Below, piece by piece: positions 1 to 7,250 of a stretch of DNA of 64,000 nucleotides (position 1 is the stretch's first letter; the number at the start of each line of letters is the position of its first letter). The notes under the pieces are model-generated. The model was given only the letters and a program-made list of their open reading frames with translations, was not told where the DNA came from and made no database searches. This DNA comes from DASXUX01 sp036504595 (GTDB lineage Bacteria; Planctomycetota; SZUA-567; H5-PLA8). The position numbers were made by a program, and so were the translations under genes. The stretch is taken from the NCBI GenBank assembly GCA_036504595.1, contig DASXUX010000031.1, positions 124,001 through 188,000 of the forward strand, written 5' to 3'.

Positions 1-312
1 GACATGGCGGGGCCGGCAAAAGGCAGCAGCAAGTATTTTACGTGCTCCGACGTGCCCGCCGGTGTGAAGCAGGCTCAGGTGAAACTGATCGGCCGCCAGC
101 GCAACACGGCGTGCATCTTCGATCTGCGCATCGATGCGGACTACAAGGAACCCAATGGCGGTTTCCGGCCGCTGAAGATCACGTATGTGTGGGACGAAGG
201 CGGCGCGGAGAAGAAAGATGTTCATGTCGCTCAAAAGGCCGAGGAGACGTATACGATCAACTGCGCGGTCAAGCCGCTGATGAAGAGCGTGATTGTGGAA
301 GTGGCGCAGTAG
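1..312 (+). CDS. C-terminal fragment of a hypothetical protein
   Basis: The reading frame is open from base 1, so this is the 3' end of a gene that begins before the window; the ATG at position 4 is probably internal. The visible ~103 residues have alternating hydrophobic stretches like a beta-sandwich domain and end in KSVIVEVAQ. No catalytic motif is visible. The gene is followed 73 bases later by a strong intrinsic terminator, so it ends a transcript. An extracellular or accessory domain is possible from the composition, but I do not recognise the family. Confidence 0.6.
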   Translation, partial: DMAGPAKGSSKYFTCSDVPAGVKQAQVKLIGRQRNTACIFDLRIDADYKEPNGGFRPLKITYVWDEGGAEKKDVHVAQKAEETYTINCAVKPLMKSVIVEVAQ

Positions 313-318
313 CGGATA

Positions 319-367
319 GAACGGGAGACAGGGAGAAGGGGAGAAGCGGCGACGCGGCGATGCGGGA
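319..367. repeat. Stuttering repeat, gggaga/gcgacgcgg type
   Basis: Successive variants of GGGAGACAGGGAGAAGGGGAG run into GCGGCGACGCGGCGATGCGG. The same two-part composition recurs at 62991-63065 inside a prepilin leader, about 62 kb away, so this is a dispersed family rather than chance low complexity. Confidence 0.75.
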
Positions 368-385
368 TTAGCGAAACAGATGCGC

Positions 386-419
386 GAGGGGTGAGGAGAA
401 GTCCTCACCCCTCATTTTT
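386..419 (+). terminator. Intrinsic terminator
   Basis: A perfect 12-bp stem (GAGGGGTGAGGA / TCCTCACCCCTC) with a GAAG loop is followed by ATTTTT. It lies between the fragment ending at 312 and the transglutaminase gene, and should end transcription of the former. Confidence 0.85.
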
Positions 420-446
420 CCAGATTATAATGCGCGGCTTTATACT
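418..446 (+). promoter_or_regulatory. Possible promoter of the transglutaminase gene
   Basis: AT-rich stretch directly after the terminator. It holds TATAAT at 426-431 and TATACT at 441-446, either of which could be a -10 box. No convincing -35 box is visible, so this is a weak call based on composition and position. Confidence 0.3.
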
Positions 447-500
447 TATATCAGGTGAAATATCATGCTCGCTACCAGGCGAGTCGAGGAGGTTTGTAAC

Positions 501-1511
501 GTGAAGATGAGTGTTTGGGCTACGTTTCTGTTCGTGCTTTCTTGCGTCGTGATGGCGGCGGACGAGAAGTGTTCAGGGGTCATAACGGTTGATGTCGATT
601 TGTCGGCTCATGGAAGCGATGAGGAGGCGCGGCTGTGGCTGCCGTATCCGCTTTCTGACAACGAACAGCAGATCAGCAACATCAGATATAGCGGCACTCA
701 GTCGGAGGTCGGCGTTTACAGCGACCGCAGCGATGGTGTTCCGATGCTCTTTGCGCGTTGGGACAAAGGCGCCGCGGAGCGGAGGCTGAGATTCAAGTTT
801 TCGGTGGATCGCCTGGAGCGCAAGGCTGGCGTGCTGCCGCAGAACGAAGCGGCGTGGGATCCGGCTGACTACGCCCAGTTCTTGAAGCCGACCAGCCTTG
901 CGCCGACGGATGGACGCATCAAGGCGCTGGCCGAGGAGATCACGAAGGGTAAGACAACGGTGTTGGCCAAGGCGCGAGCGATCTACGACTGGGTTTCGAC
1001 GAACATGTACCGCGACCCGCAGACGCGCGGCTGCGGAAGCGGCGATGTCTGCACGCTGCTCGACAAACCGGGCGGAAAATGCGCAGACATTCATTCGGTG
1101 TTTGTGGCGCTGCTGCGAGCGGCGCGCGTGCCGGCGCGGGACGTGTTTGGAATCCGGCAAGGCAGCGACGCGAATCCGGATATTACGGGCTGGCAGCACT
1201 GCTGGGCGGAGTTCTACGTGCCGGGATTTGGCTGGGTTGCGGCCGATCCGGCGGACGTGTTGAAATTTGCGCTCACGAAGAAACTGAAGCCCACCGATCC
1301 GGAAGTGGCTCCGGTGCGGGAACGCTATTTCGGCGGCCTGGACGCCGCGCGGGTGAAGTTCTCGGCCGGACGCGATCTGACGCTCAATCCGCCCCAGCAA
1401 GGACAGCCGGTGAATTATCTGATGTATCCGTATGCGCAGATCGGCGCGAAGACGCTCGACTGGCTGGACCCGGAGACGTTCAAGTACACGATCAGCTATC
1501 GGAAGGGATAA
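501..1511 (+). CDS. Secreted transglutaminase-like cysteine protease family protein
   Basis: A 336-residue exported protein of the transglutaminase-like superfamily, which hydrolyses or cross-links peptide bonds with a Cys-His-Asp triad. The likely triad is visible: Cys194 in GGKCADIHS, His233 in GWQHCWAEF and Asp249 in VAADPAD. I chose the GTG at 501 because GAGGAGG at 486-492 lies 8 bases upstream; an ATG at 465 has no ribosome site. The N-terminus (VWATFLFVLSCVVMAADE) is a signal peptide. It is monocistronic, between a terminator upstream and a convergent gene downstream. Bacterial relatives of this type are poorly characterised, so substrate is unknown. Confidence 0.85.
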   Translation: MKMSVWATFLFVLSCVVMAADEKCSGVITVDVDLSAHGSDEEARLWLPYPLSDNEQQISNIRYSGTQSEVGVYSDRSDGVPMLFARWDKGAAERRLRFKFSVDRLERKAGVLPQNEAAWDPADYAQFLKPTSLAPTDGRIKALAEEITKGKTTVLAKARAIYDWVSTNMYRDPQTRGCGSGDVCTLLDKPGGKCADIHSVFVALLRAARVPARDVFGIRQGSDANPDITGWQHCWAEFYVPGFGWVAADPADVLKFALTKKLKPTDPEVAPVRERYFGGLDAARVKFSAGRDLTLNPPQQGQPVNYLMYPYAQIGAKTLDWLDPETFKYTISYRKG

Positions 1512-1565
1512 CCTTCCCATCGGTTCAATTCCCACACAGCGCTCAAGAGCCAAGAGCACGCTCGA

Positions 1566-2807
1566 CTATCGCTTCGTCTTTTCCTTTACCACTGCGGCTT
1601 CCGCGTGCTCCTTCACGTAGGCGCGCAGATGTTCCCACTGCTGCCAGAAATCGTGGGTGCGGTTGTGGAGCGGGTTCTTGAAGAAGCAGCTTAGGTGAAC
1701 TTGCGGGCCGGACTCGCCCTGGCGCTGCGCGTAATCCATCAGGCGCACCAGATCGAGAGCCAGCGGGGCGGCGAGCATCGAGTCGCAGCCTTGCCAGATG
1801 AATTGCAGGATCATGCGCGTGCCGAGGAAGCCCTGGAAGTGGATGAAGTCGTAGGCGGTCTTCCAATCGTCCAGGCTGGGGCAGTAATCGATGCGGACCC
1901 GCGTGTGCAGGTCGGAACTGTCACCGAGAATTTCGCGCAGCGCCTTGTCCTTGCCTCGAGTCTTGGCTTCGTTATTCTTTGGGTCGTCCAGCACGACCGC
2001 ATCGCGGTTGCCGAACATATTGTAGCCTTCCCAACTCATGACTTTCAGGTTGCGCGCGACGAACATGGGCGCGAGCACCGTCTTCATCAGCGTCTCGCCG
2101 GTCTTGCCGTCTTTTCCGCCGTGCGGAATCTTCTTGGTTAGAGCCAGCTCTTGCAGCGCGGGAATGTCTGATCCCAGGCTGGGCGTGAAATTCAGGTACG
2201 GCATTCCCAGTTCCAACGCGGCGTAGGCGTAAAGGACGCCGGCGGTGAAGCCCTCGCGGCTTTCGCGCACGGCTTCGCGGAAGCTTTTCAGATCGCCATA
2301 GAACGCGGGCTGGGTCTCCGGGTACGGTTCGGTGGAAGCGAGGTTGAGGACGATCACGCGCCGCAGTTCGTGACGCTTCTTGAAATCGAGTATGTCGGCT
2401 TGGAGTTGTTCGACGATGAGCTTCACGGTCGCCGAATCTTCGAGCGCAGGGCCGGCGGTCAGCTTGCGGACGGTCTGGCCGCAGCCAATGGCGGTGGCCA
2501 TGCGGATGTTCTTATCGACAGCCGCATAGTCTTCGCGCAACGCCTCGACCAACGGCGCAGGCAGAATGCGCGCGGTGTCGCGGAGTTCGTCGGCCGCCTG
2601 CTGAAGGGTGACTTCGCTGCGCAGTTCGTGGCCGCCGAAGATCAGCTTGTCAATGCCCGCGAGCTTCAGCGCGTGGAAATCGCTGAGTTCGGTGACCAGG
2701 CCCGTCGTGGGCGCCAGGCCGCGCGCGATCGCTCGCGCTCCGGAAATGACGCAGGTGCTGACCGCGCCGCGGGCACCGATGATCCAAACGCCGATGTGTT
2801 CTGCCAT
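1566..2807 (-). CDS. ino1: Inositol-3-phosphate synthase (myo-inositol-1-phosphate synthase)
   Basis: The 413-residue cytoplasmic protein converts glucose 6-phosphate to inositol 3-phosphate with NAD+, the entry step to inositol lipids and inositol solutes. The N-terminal Rossmann segment GVWIIGARGAVSTCV binds NAD. The later segments FVARNLKVMSWEGYNMFGN and NNEAKTRGKDKAL fit the family core (lysine-rich catalytic region). The start at 2807 follows GGGAGAGA on the minus strand. The promoter side is occupied by the inverted-repeat unit at 2821-3283, so expression may be influenced by that insertion. No other inositol gene is adjacent. Length is typical for the short bacterial form. Confidence 0.9.
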   Translation of the reverse strand: MAEHIGVWIIGARGAVSTCVISGARAIARGLAPTTGLVTELSDFHALKLAGIDKLIFGGHELRSEVTLQQAADELRDTARILPAPLVEALREDYAAVDKNIRMATAIGCGQTVRKLTAGPALEDSATVKLIVEQLQADILDFKKRHELRRVIVLNLASTEPYPETQPAFYGDLKSFREAVRESREGFTAGVLYAYAALELGMPYLNFTPSLGSDIPALQELALTKKIPHGGKDGKTGETLMKTVLAPMFVARNLKVMSWEGYNMFGNRDAVVLDDPKNNEAKTRGKDKALREILGDSSDLHTRVRIDYCPSLDDWKTAYDFIHFQGFLGTRMILQFIWQGCDSMLAAPLALDLVRLMDYAQRQGESGPQVHLSCFFKNPLHNRTHDFWQQWEHLRAYVKEHAEAAVVKEKTKR

Positions 2808-2820
2808 GCTTCTCTCCCTG

Positions 2821-2857
2821 GAATGATGAATGCGGAATGATGAATGATGAATAAGGA
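2821..2857. repeat. Left inverted arm, aatgatgaatgc stuttering repeat
   Basis: Repeated variants of AATGATG with an inserted GCGG. It is inverted relative to 3253-3283, and a partial copy (GCATTCATCATGCG) lies at 2879-2892 overlapping the stop of the enclosed gene. Confidence 0.8.
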
Positions 2858-2885
2858 TGAACGAACATCCCTGAAGCTGCATTCA

Positions 2886-3254
2886 TCATGCGTCGTTTCG
2901 AATCCCCTTTGTTGTCTTGGCGCTGGTGACGAGGATTGCCGTCAGTTCGCTTGCCTCCTGCATCAGACTCGATAGAAGCTCCGCTTTGACGATCTCGGCG
3001 TCGGCGAGCAACTCCATCCAGTATGTCGTCTCTTCAAGTTCCTGCAGGGCGCCCTCTATCTTGCTGATCAACTCGGCGTTCGATCGGCTTCGCTTGCCTT
3101 CTCGCACGTGGGCGCCCACCGAGGTTCCGGAACGAAGCATCTGCTTGCCGATCACCTGCGCCTCTGTCGTCCTGGGCAGCGCTACGTAAAGCCGGATGAT
3201 CCGCAACGCAAATGCTTTTGTTCGTGCCTGTAGGTCTCGTCTTTCCATCCACAT
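2886..3254 (-). CDS. Four-helix-bundle protein (S23/IVP, bAvd-like family)
   Basis: A 122-residue all-helical cytoplasmic protein. The features ERRDLQARTKAFALRIIRLY, QMLRSGTSVGAHVREGKRSR and IEGALQELEETTYWMELLAD are characteristic of the family first described in 23S rRNA intervening sequences and related to the accessory variability protein of diversity-generating retroelements. Members form pentamers and bind nucleic acid in the Avd case; the role of stand-alone copies is unknown. Here it is the only gene inside a pair of 31-bp inverted repeats. No reverse transcriptase is nearby. Family call is firm; function is open. Confidence 0.85.
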   Translation of the reverse strand: MWMERRDLQARTKAFALRIIRLYVALPRTTEAQVIGKQMLRSGTSVGAHVREGKRSRSNAELISKIEGALQELEETTYWMELLADAEIVKAELLSSLMQEASELTAILVTSAKTTKGIRNDA

Positions 3255-3283
3255 TCCTCATTCATCATTCCGCATTCATCATT
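3253..3283. repeat. Right inverted arm of the four-helix-bundle unit
   Basis: The sequence runs ATTCCTCATTCATCATTCCG onward and matches the reverse complement of 2822-2852 with one mismatch. It overlaps the 3' end of the neighbouring Ig-like gene (stop at 3279-3281). Confidence 0.8.
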
Positions 3284-4631
3284 TTGTTCCCAGCTCCGTA
3301 AATTTGAACTTAAACGAGTACTTTGCGAAGCCGGCCGCGCTGGCCGCTTTCATGATGAAGTTGCGTTCCTCGCCGGGACGGACGACGTCAGTCAGGGTCT
3401 TTTCGGCGACGGTCAGTTCGCTTTCGTCGGCTTTCAAGAAGGTGACCGTGATCACCACATCTTTGACCGGGACGTTCTTGCCGTTGCGCATGGCTCCGGC
3501 GAGCGTGACGGACTTATCGTCCTTTGGCAACGCGTCCGTGAAGATGACTTCGACTTCGGGCTGGTTCTTGAAGGCGCCTTCGAGCTTGGCCGGGCCGGCT
3601 TGAGCGGCGGGCGCGTCGCTCTTTTTGTAGGCGATGGCCGGTTCGAACGCTTCGTACGCGGGAACGGCGGGGATGGTGAAATCGATGGGCTTGATTTCGC
3701 CGGGTGCAAGCTGGCCCGGGACGTCGTAGACGTACTTCTTGACTTCCTTTTTCTTGCCGTCCAGGAACGTTGCGGTGAGCTTCACGGCGTCAACGGGCTG
3801 CTTGAAGCCGTTGCGCACTTTGGCGCTGACCTGAAGGTCTTTCGTCTTCGGGTCGCGCTTGAAGGAGTACTTCGCGATCTCGACATCTTCGGCATTGGTG
3901 AAATCCCCGCCGGAGAACTGCTGTTCGGCGGACGTTTCCTCGCATTTCACATTGATCTCGTAGCCGTTGTGGTTGCGCGGAGCGTCGGCGCAGGTGAAAG
4001 GAATTTTCTGTTCGGCGCCGGCGGCAAGAGTTCCGGTACCGAGCTTGCTCGACCACTCTTTCATCGTGCGCTTTTTCTGATCGAAGAACGTAATCGTGAT
4101 CGTTACGCCTTTGGCTTCGACGGTTCCTTCGTTCTTCACGCGGACGGTGCCGGTGAAGCGGCCGGAGCGGTCCTGGGTGGCTTCGCGGCCGAGGACCACG
4201 ACGCTGGCTGCTCCTTTGACGTTGCCGGCCTTTGGCTGCGGCTGGCCGGTGTCGCTGTTGGCGAACCATTCCTCCTTGCCGCCATTGAATTCGACAGTGA
4301 CTTCATAGCCGCCGAAGACGGGAATCTGCTGTTCGACGAGCGTGACCTTCTGCGTTTCGCCGGCTTTGAGCGCGCCGACGGCCTTGCTGATGGGCTGGCC
4401 GAGTTTCTCGCCCATGCCCGTGGTGAAGACGAGCGTGACCTTCACGTCGGCGAGCGCTCCGCCGGAAGTGTTCTTCAACGTGAGATTGCCGGTGATGCGA
4501 TTGCTGCCGGTGATCGTCTTGCGCTCGCGGCTGTACGACCAGCCGGAAAGCTGGATCTTGAAGTCTTCGTCGGCGGCGGAGACGGCGAAGGTGGCGAAGA
4601 GCAAAAGAAGAACAGTCATGCGGTACTTCAT
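3279..4631 (-). CDS. Exported protein with four Ig-like (FxLYD-type) repeats
   Basis: A 450-residue protein with a signal peptide (MKYRMTVLLLLFATFAVSAA). Four ~100-residue beta-sandwich repeats share a pattern of a conserved strand, then KNTSGGALADVKVTL, KNEGTVEAKGVTITITFFD, RNGFKQPVDAVKLTATFLD and RNGKNVPVKDVVITVTFLK, each followed by a PGE turn. This is the architecture of FxLYD-like extracellular domains. The start at 4631 follows GAAGGAAAG; upstream codons run through a palindromic repeat. It lies in a same-strand run with prenyltransferase-fold proteins. Binding partners are unknown. Confidence 0.7.
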   Translation of the reverse strand: MKYRMTVLLLLFATFAVSAADEDFKIQLSGWSYSRERKTITGSNRITGNLTLKNTSGGALADVKVTLVFTTGMGEKLGQPISKAVGALKAGETQKVTLVEQQIPVFGGYEVTVEFNGGKEEWFANSDTGQPQPKAGNVKGAASVVVLGREATQDRSGRFTGTVRVKNEGTVEAKGVTITITFFDQKKRTMKEWSSKLGTGTLAAGAEQKIPFTCADAPRNHNGYEINVKCEETSAEQQFSGGDFTNAEDVEIAKYSFKRDPKTKDLQVSAKVRNGFKQPVDAVKLTATFLDGKKKEVKKYVYDVPGQLAPGEIKPIDFTIPAVPAYEAFEPAIAYKKSDAPAAQAGPAKLEGAFKNQPEVEVIFTDALPKDDKSVTLAGAMRNGKNVPVKDVVITVTFLKADESELTVAEKTLTDVVRPGEERNFIMKAASAAGFAKYSFKFKFTELGTK

Positions 4632-4652
4632 GGTGGTGCTTTCCTTCTTCAG

Positions 4653-4690
4653 TTCTCCCCTCCCCGTTTTCGGGGAGGGGCCGGGGGAGG
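4653..4690. repeat. Palindromic repeat, cccctccccg...cggggagggg type
   Basis: CCCCTCCCCG-TTTT-CGGGGAGGGG hairpin followed by CCGGGGGAGGGG. It is related to the units at 7911-7963, 9871-9933, 45625-45641 and 63181-63222. It sits just upstream of the ribosome site of the gene starting at 4631. Confidence 0.75.
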
Positions 4691-4696
4691 GGTTCA

Positions 4697-4734
4697 CGGG
4701 CAGCCAACGGCAAGCAGAGGCTGCCCGTGCCACA
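4697..4734. repeat. GGCAGCC hairpin repeat at a gene end (copy 1)
   Basis: Stem CACGGGCAGCC / GGCTGCCCGTG with a loop of about 14 bases. It ends 2 bases from the TAA stop of the minus-strand gene 4737-5855. Further copies are at 7211-7250 and 15004-15043, and a related cluster is at 22374-22494. Confidence 0.8.
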
Positions 4735-4736
4735 GG

Positions 4737-5855
4737 TTACTTCATCCCCGCGATGCACAGATTCAATGCGTCCAGGGCGTAGGCCGTGGACAGGACGGCG
4801 TCGTCTTCCATCCAGCGCTTATCAGGATTAACGAATGAACCGTCAGGTTTTTGCATGGAAATTAGCTGAGATGCAAGATCTTTTGCCCAGTGCACCTTGC
4901 GTCCATCGGCCAAAGTGATTTCTTTTGTGCCCGCGGCGGTGAAAGCCTTCGCGAAAGCGTTGACGTAGTAGAAGTAGCCCTGGGAGCCGACGCCGCCGGG
5001 GTTTTCCGCCACCGAGTAGTTGTTGGAGATCCACTTGAAGGCGGCTTTCAGGGCCGGGTCGTCGAGACTGACCTTGGCGTAGATCAGACTCTTGACGGCC
5101 TGATAGGTCATGTTGCCGTAAGGCTTGGGGAGCTTCTTGCCGGTGCGAGAGGTGTAGGTGCCGAATTCGCCATCGCCCGGAAGATAGACGAAACCGCCGC
5201 CGCCGTTGCCGCCTTGCATCTCGGCGTAATCGTTCGTTTCATCGTTGTCCTGGCTGCGTTTGATGAAGAGCACGGCGTTCTTCCAGGCGGGGGAGTTCTC
5301 TTCCAGGCCCATGGCCTTCAGGGCTTCGAGCGAGAAACCGGTGTTGCTGACGTCGCTGCGCTTGGAGTTGCCGTAGCCGAAGCCGCCGTAGGCGCGGGGG
5401 TGCTCCTTGGCGTTGTAGCCCTGCTCTTCGACGAGCTGGCAGGAGAGGATGAACTTTTTGGCTTTCTCCAACGCGGCCTTGTGCGCGGGATTTTCGAGCG
5501 CGGCCAGGCCGATCGCGGCTACGGATGTGTTGTAGTTCTCAAGCCCGAACTGCGGCAGAGCGATCGAGCCGTCGGCTTGCTGCTTGGCGAGAATGTACTT
5601 CACCGCTCTTTCGATAACGGGATTGGTTTCGCGGAGTTTGTCGGGGCTGGAGGCCAGAGCCTTCAGGACCATGCCGACCATGCCCGGCATCGGAGCGCCC
5701 TGCGACTTGCCGAAGGTGCCGTCGTCATTCTGCTGCTTGAGCAGGAATTCGACGGACTTCTTCGCCGCGCCGGCGGTCGCGTCCGCGCTCGCTTCGCCGG
5801 CCCACGCCGTGGCCGCGAAAAGCACGCAAAGAATCGGAACCAGTTTTCTAAGCAT
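4737..5855 (-). CDS. Exported prenyltransferase/squalene-oxidase repeat protein
   Basis: A 372-residue protein with signal peptide MLRKLVPILCVLFAATAWAG. It is built of alpha/alpha-toroid repeats as in squalene cyclase and prenyltransferase beta subunits: QQNDDGTFGKS, KQQADGSIALPQFGLENYNT, YGGFGYGNSKRSDVSNTGFS and MQKPDGSFVNP. The Asp-rich DXDD or DCTAE cyclase motifs are not present, so it is probably not a terpene cyclase. Such secreted toroid proteins are common in Planctomycetes and have no assigned reaction. The start at 5855 follows GGAGGAG. It is cotranscribed in orientation with a shorter relative at 6536. Confidence 0.8.
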   Translation of the reverse strand: MLRKLVPILCVLFAATAWAGEASADATAGAAKKSVEFLLKQQNDDGTFGKSQGAPMPGMVGMVLKALASSPDKLRETNPVIERAVKYILAKQQADGSIALPQFGLENYNTSVAAIGLAALENPAHKAALEKAKKFILSCQLVEEQGYNAKEHPRAYGGFGYGNSKRSDVSNTGFSLEALKAMGLEENSPAWKNAVLFIKRSQDNDETNDYAEMQGGNGGGGFVYLPGDGEFGTYTSRTGKKLPKPYGNMTYQAVKSLIYAKVSLDDPALKAAFKWISNNYSVAENPGGVGSQGYFYYVNAFAKAFTAAGTKEITLADGRKVHWAKDLASQLISMQKPDGSFVNPDKRWMEDDAVLSTAYALDALNLCIAGMK

Positions 5856-6535
5856 CGTTGATCTCCTCCATAGAAATTGGGCCACATCTGTGAAAGTAAC
5901 CGTTCAGTCCCCACGCAACGGGCTTCGCCGTTTGTGCTGTTTCTTGCCCCGAATGGGGCAACCGTTAATAGCCAGGGGTGAAGCGAAGCTGAACCCCTGG
6001 ATAGCGTGCCCCGAGAACTGAAAGCCCCGAATGGGGCGACCGTCTGTCCCTTTCATCTCGCCAGACGTGCGAGTCACTCCCCCACTGAACGCTTAGCTGT
6101 AAAAAAGTGCACGTGTGGTGATTCCCTCACCATCCCGCGCAGCTAGACCCCAACCTCCAACCCCAAATCTCTGTAAAAAAGTGCACATGTGGCGATGGAT
6201 TCAGCCTTACACCTTGGCTTCGCACACATTCGCGTCCAAAACTGCACCATGTGGCGCGTTGATCGAACTTCCCATTCGGCTCTTCCTCGCGCCTTCGCGT
6301 CTTTGCGGTTCCGAATCCTGTCCAAGAACGCACATGTGCACACCTCGGTCTCATCGCACCGCCCATGCCCCGCTCACGAAACACCGCCCTGACATGCTCC
6401 GTTCCGATAAAATCTCCCCTCACGGCTGCACTTGCGCCCCCGTGCCCGAACCGACACTTTCCTCCAAACTACTTGACGAAGCAATCGCTATTTTATTGCA
6501 CTGATTTTCGGATTTTCTTCGCATATTCAGCCGTC
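5856..6535. other. 680-base gene-free stretch rich in repeats
   Basis: No credible gene. It contains CCCCGAATGGGGC palindromes (5945 and 6027 areas), an AGCCAGGGG...CCCCTGG hairpin (5970-6002), four spaced copies of a GTGCACATGTGG-like motif (6097-6344) and a CTTCGCGTCTTTGCGG stuttering repeat (6289-6318). Short reading frames across it are not supported by ribosome sites or composition. Confidence 0.7.
6097..6344. repeat. Four spaced copies of a gtgcacatgtgg motif
   Basis: Copies at 6097-6118, 6171-6192, 6236-6256 and 6322-6344 share AAAANTGCACATGTGG; the fourth is the palindrome GTGCACATGTGCAC in its core. Spacers are unrelated and about 60-85 bases. The flank GAATCCTGTCCAAGAA of copy 4 resembles the hairpin at 24167-24193. 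Confidence 0.65.
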
Positions 6536-7162
6536 CTACTTCAGCGCCTTGTAGCAGCAATTCAGGATGCCGATCGCCAGCGCGTTGACTTGCAGGTCTT
6601 CGCCGAAGGAGCCGTTCTTCTGCTGAAGGGCGATGACGTTCTCTGCAAGCTGGGCACAGAGTGGTTTGTTGTCTGCGCTCACGGCTAGCACCCGGGCGTT
6701 GCGGAACTGCTTGAGCAGGACTGGGCGATCAGCCGTGACTGCCACATTAGCCGTGAAATCCCCAGATGTCGGCGGCGACGTGATCCATTGAGTATAGTAA
6801 TCGGCGTACTTTTCGTTCTGGGTGGATTTCAGGGCCAAACCAATCCAATCACGCTCCGCGCGCCCGGCCTTCTCGCCTTGGGCCACCAGCGCCTTCACCG
6901 GCTCGCTGATAAAGGGACCGCTGGTCTCCTTGTAGTCGCGCGGATGCGTGCACAAGGCCGTGACGATGATGGCCGTGGTTTGCAGATCGACAGGCTTGCC
7001 ATCTTGCAGAAAGGCCTTGTCCTTCACCGAGTAGTGCTCGATCAGCCAGTTGCTGGCTTTGTCGCAGGCTTTCTTGATGGCGCCCGCTTCGATGGCAGGG
7101 AGGCTGGCCGAAAGAACCAGGAGGCTAGCCAGAAAGAGAATGCGTACGTGCGTCATAGTCAT
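6536..7162 (-). CDS. Exported protein, short prenyltransferase-fold relative
   Basis: About 208 residues with a signal peptide (MTMTHVRILFLASLLVLSAS). The body (KACDKASNWLIEHYSVKDKA, DLQTTAIIVTALCTHPRDYK, LQQKNGSFGEDLQVNALAIG) matches the toroid repeats of the neighbour at 4737-5855, but only about half the length. It may be a half-toroid or a reduced paralogue. ATG codons at 7162 and 7156 are both possible after GAGG. It is separated from the upstream gene by a stuttering repeat and a hairpin. No catalytic residues are evident. Confidence 0.65.
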   Translation of the reverse strand: MTMTHVRILFLASLLVLSASLPAIEAGAIKKACDKASNWLIEHYSVKDKAFLQDGKPVDLQTTAIIVTALCTHPRDYKETSGPFISEPVKALVAQGEKAGRAERDWIGLALKSTQNEKYADYYTQWITSPPTSGDFTANVAVTADRPVLLKQFRNARVLAVSADNKPLCAQLAENVIALQQKNGSFGEDLQVNALAIGILNCCYKALK

Positions 7163-7167
7163 CAATC

Positions 7168-7211
7168 CTCACCACCCGTCACCCGTCACGCGTCACGCGT
7201 CACCCGTCATC
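7168..7211. repeat. Stuttering repeat, acccgtcacgcgtc type (copy 1)
   Basis: CACCCGTCACCCGTCACGCG and variants in one orientation. Same family at 25181-25216, 32879-32916 and 55564-55650. Confidence 0.8.
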
Positions 7212-7250
7212 ACGGGCAGCCAACAGCAAACAGAGGCTGCCCGTGCCACA
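7211..7250. repeat. GGCAGCC hairpin repeat at a gene end (copy 2)
   Basis: Stem CACGGGCAGCC / GGCTGCCCGTG abuts the TAA stop (7251-7253) of the minus-strand gene with no gap, directly beside the stuttering repeat at 7168-7211. Confidence 0.8.

Larger units (their letters stand above)
2821..3283. mobile_element. Candidate mobile unit: four-helix-bundle gene in 31-bp inverted repeats
   Basis: AATGATGAATGCGGAATGAT begins the left arm at 2822-2852. The right arm at 3253-3283 is its reverse complement, with 30 of 31 bases matching. The arms enclose a single gene on the minus strand. The unit sits between the start of ino1 and the stop of the next gene, and its right arm overlaps the last bases of that gene. 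Four-helix-bundle (S23/IVP) genes are known from intervening sequences of 23S rRNA genes, whose ends are also complementary. Mobility is inferred; no transposase is present. Confidence 0.6.

Noticed and set aside
2886..3254. Diversity-generating retroelement
   Set aside because: The four-helix-bundle protein is Avd-like, but there is no reverse transcriptase, template repeat or variable repeat in the window.
3600..4838. Long plus-strand frame opposite the Ig-like gene
   Set aside because: Antisense shadow with low-complexity composition; the minus-strand gene has a signal peptide, repeats and a ribosome site.
6097..6344. CRISPR array
   Set aside because: Only four degenerate short motifs with uneven spacing, and no cas gene in the window.
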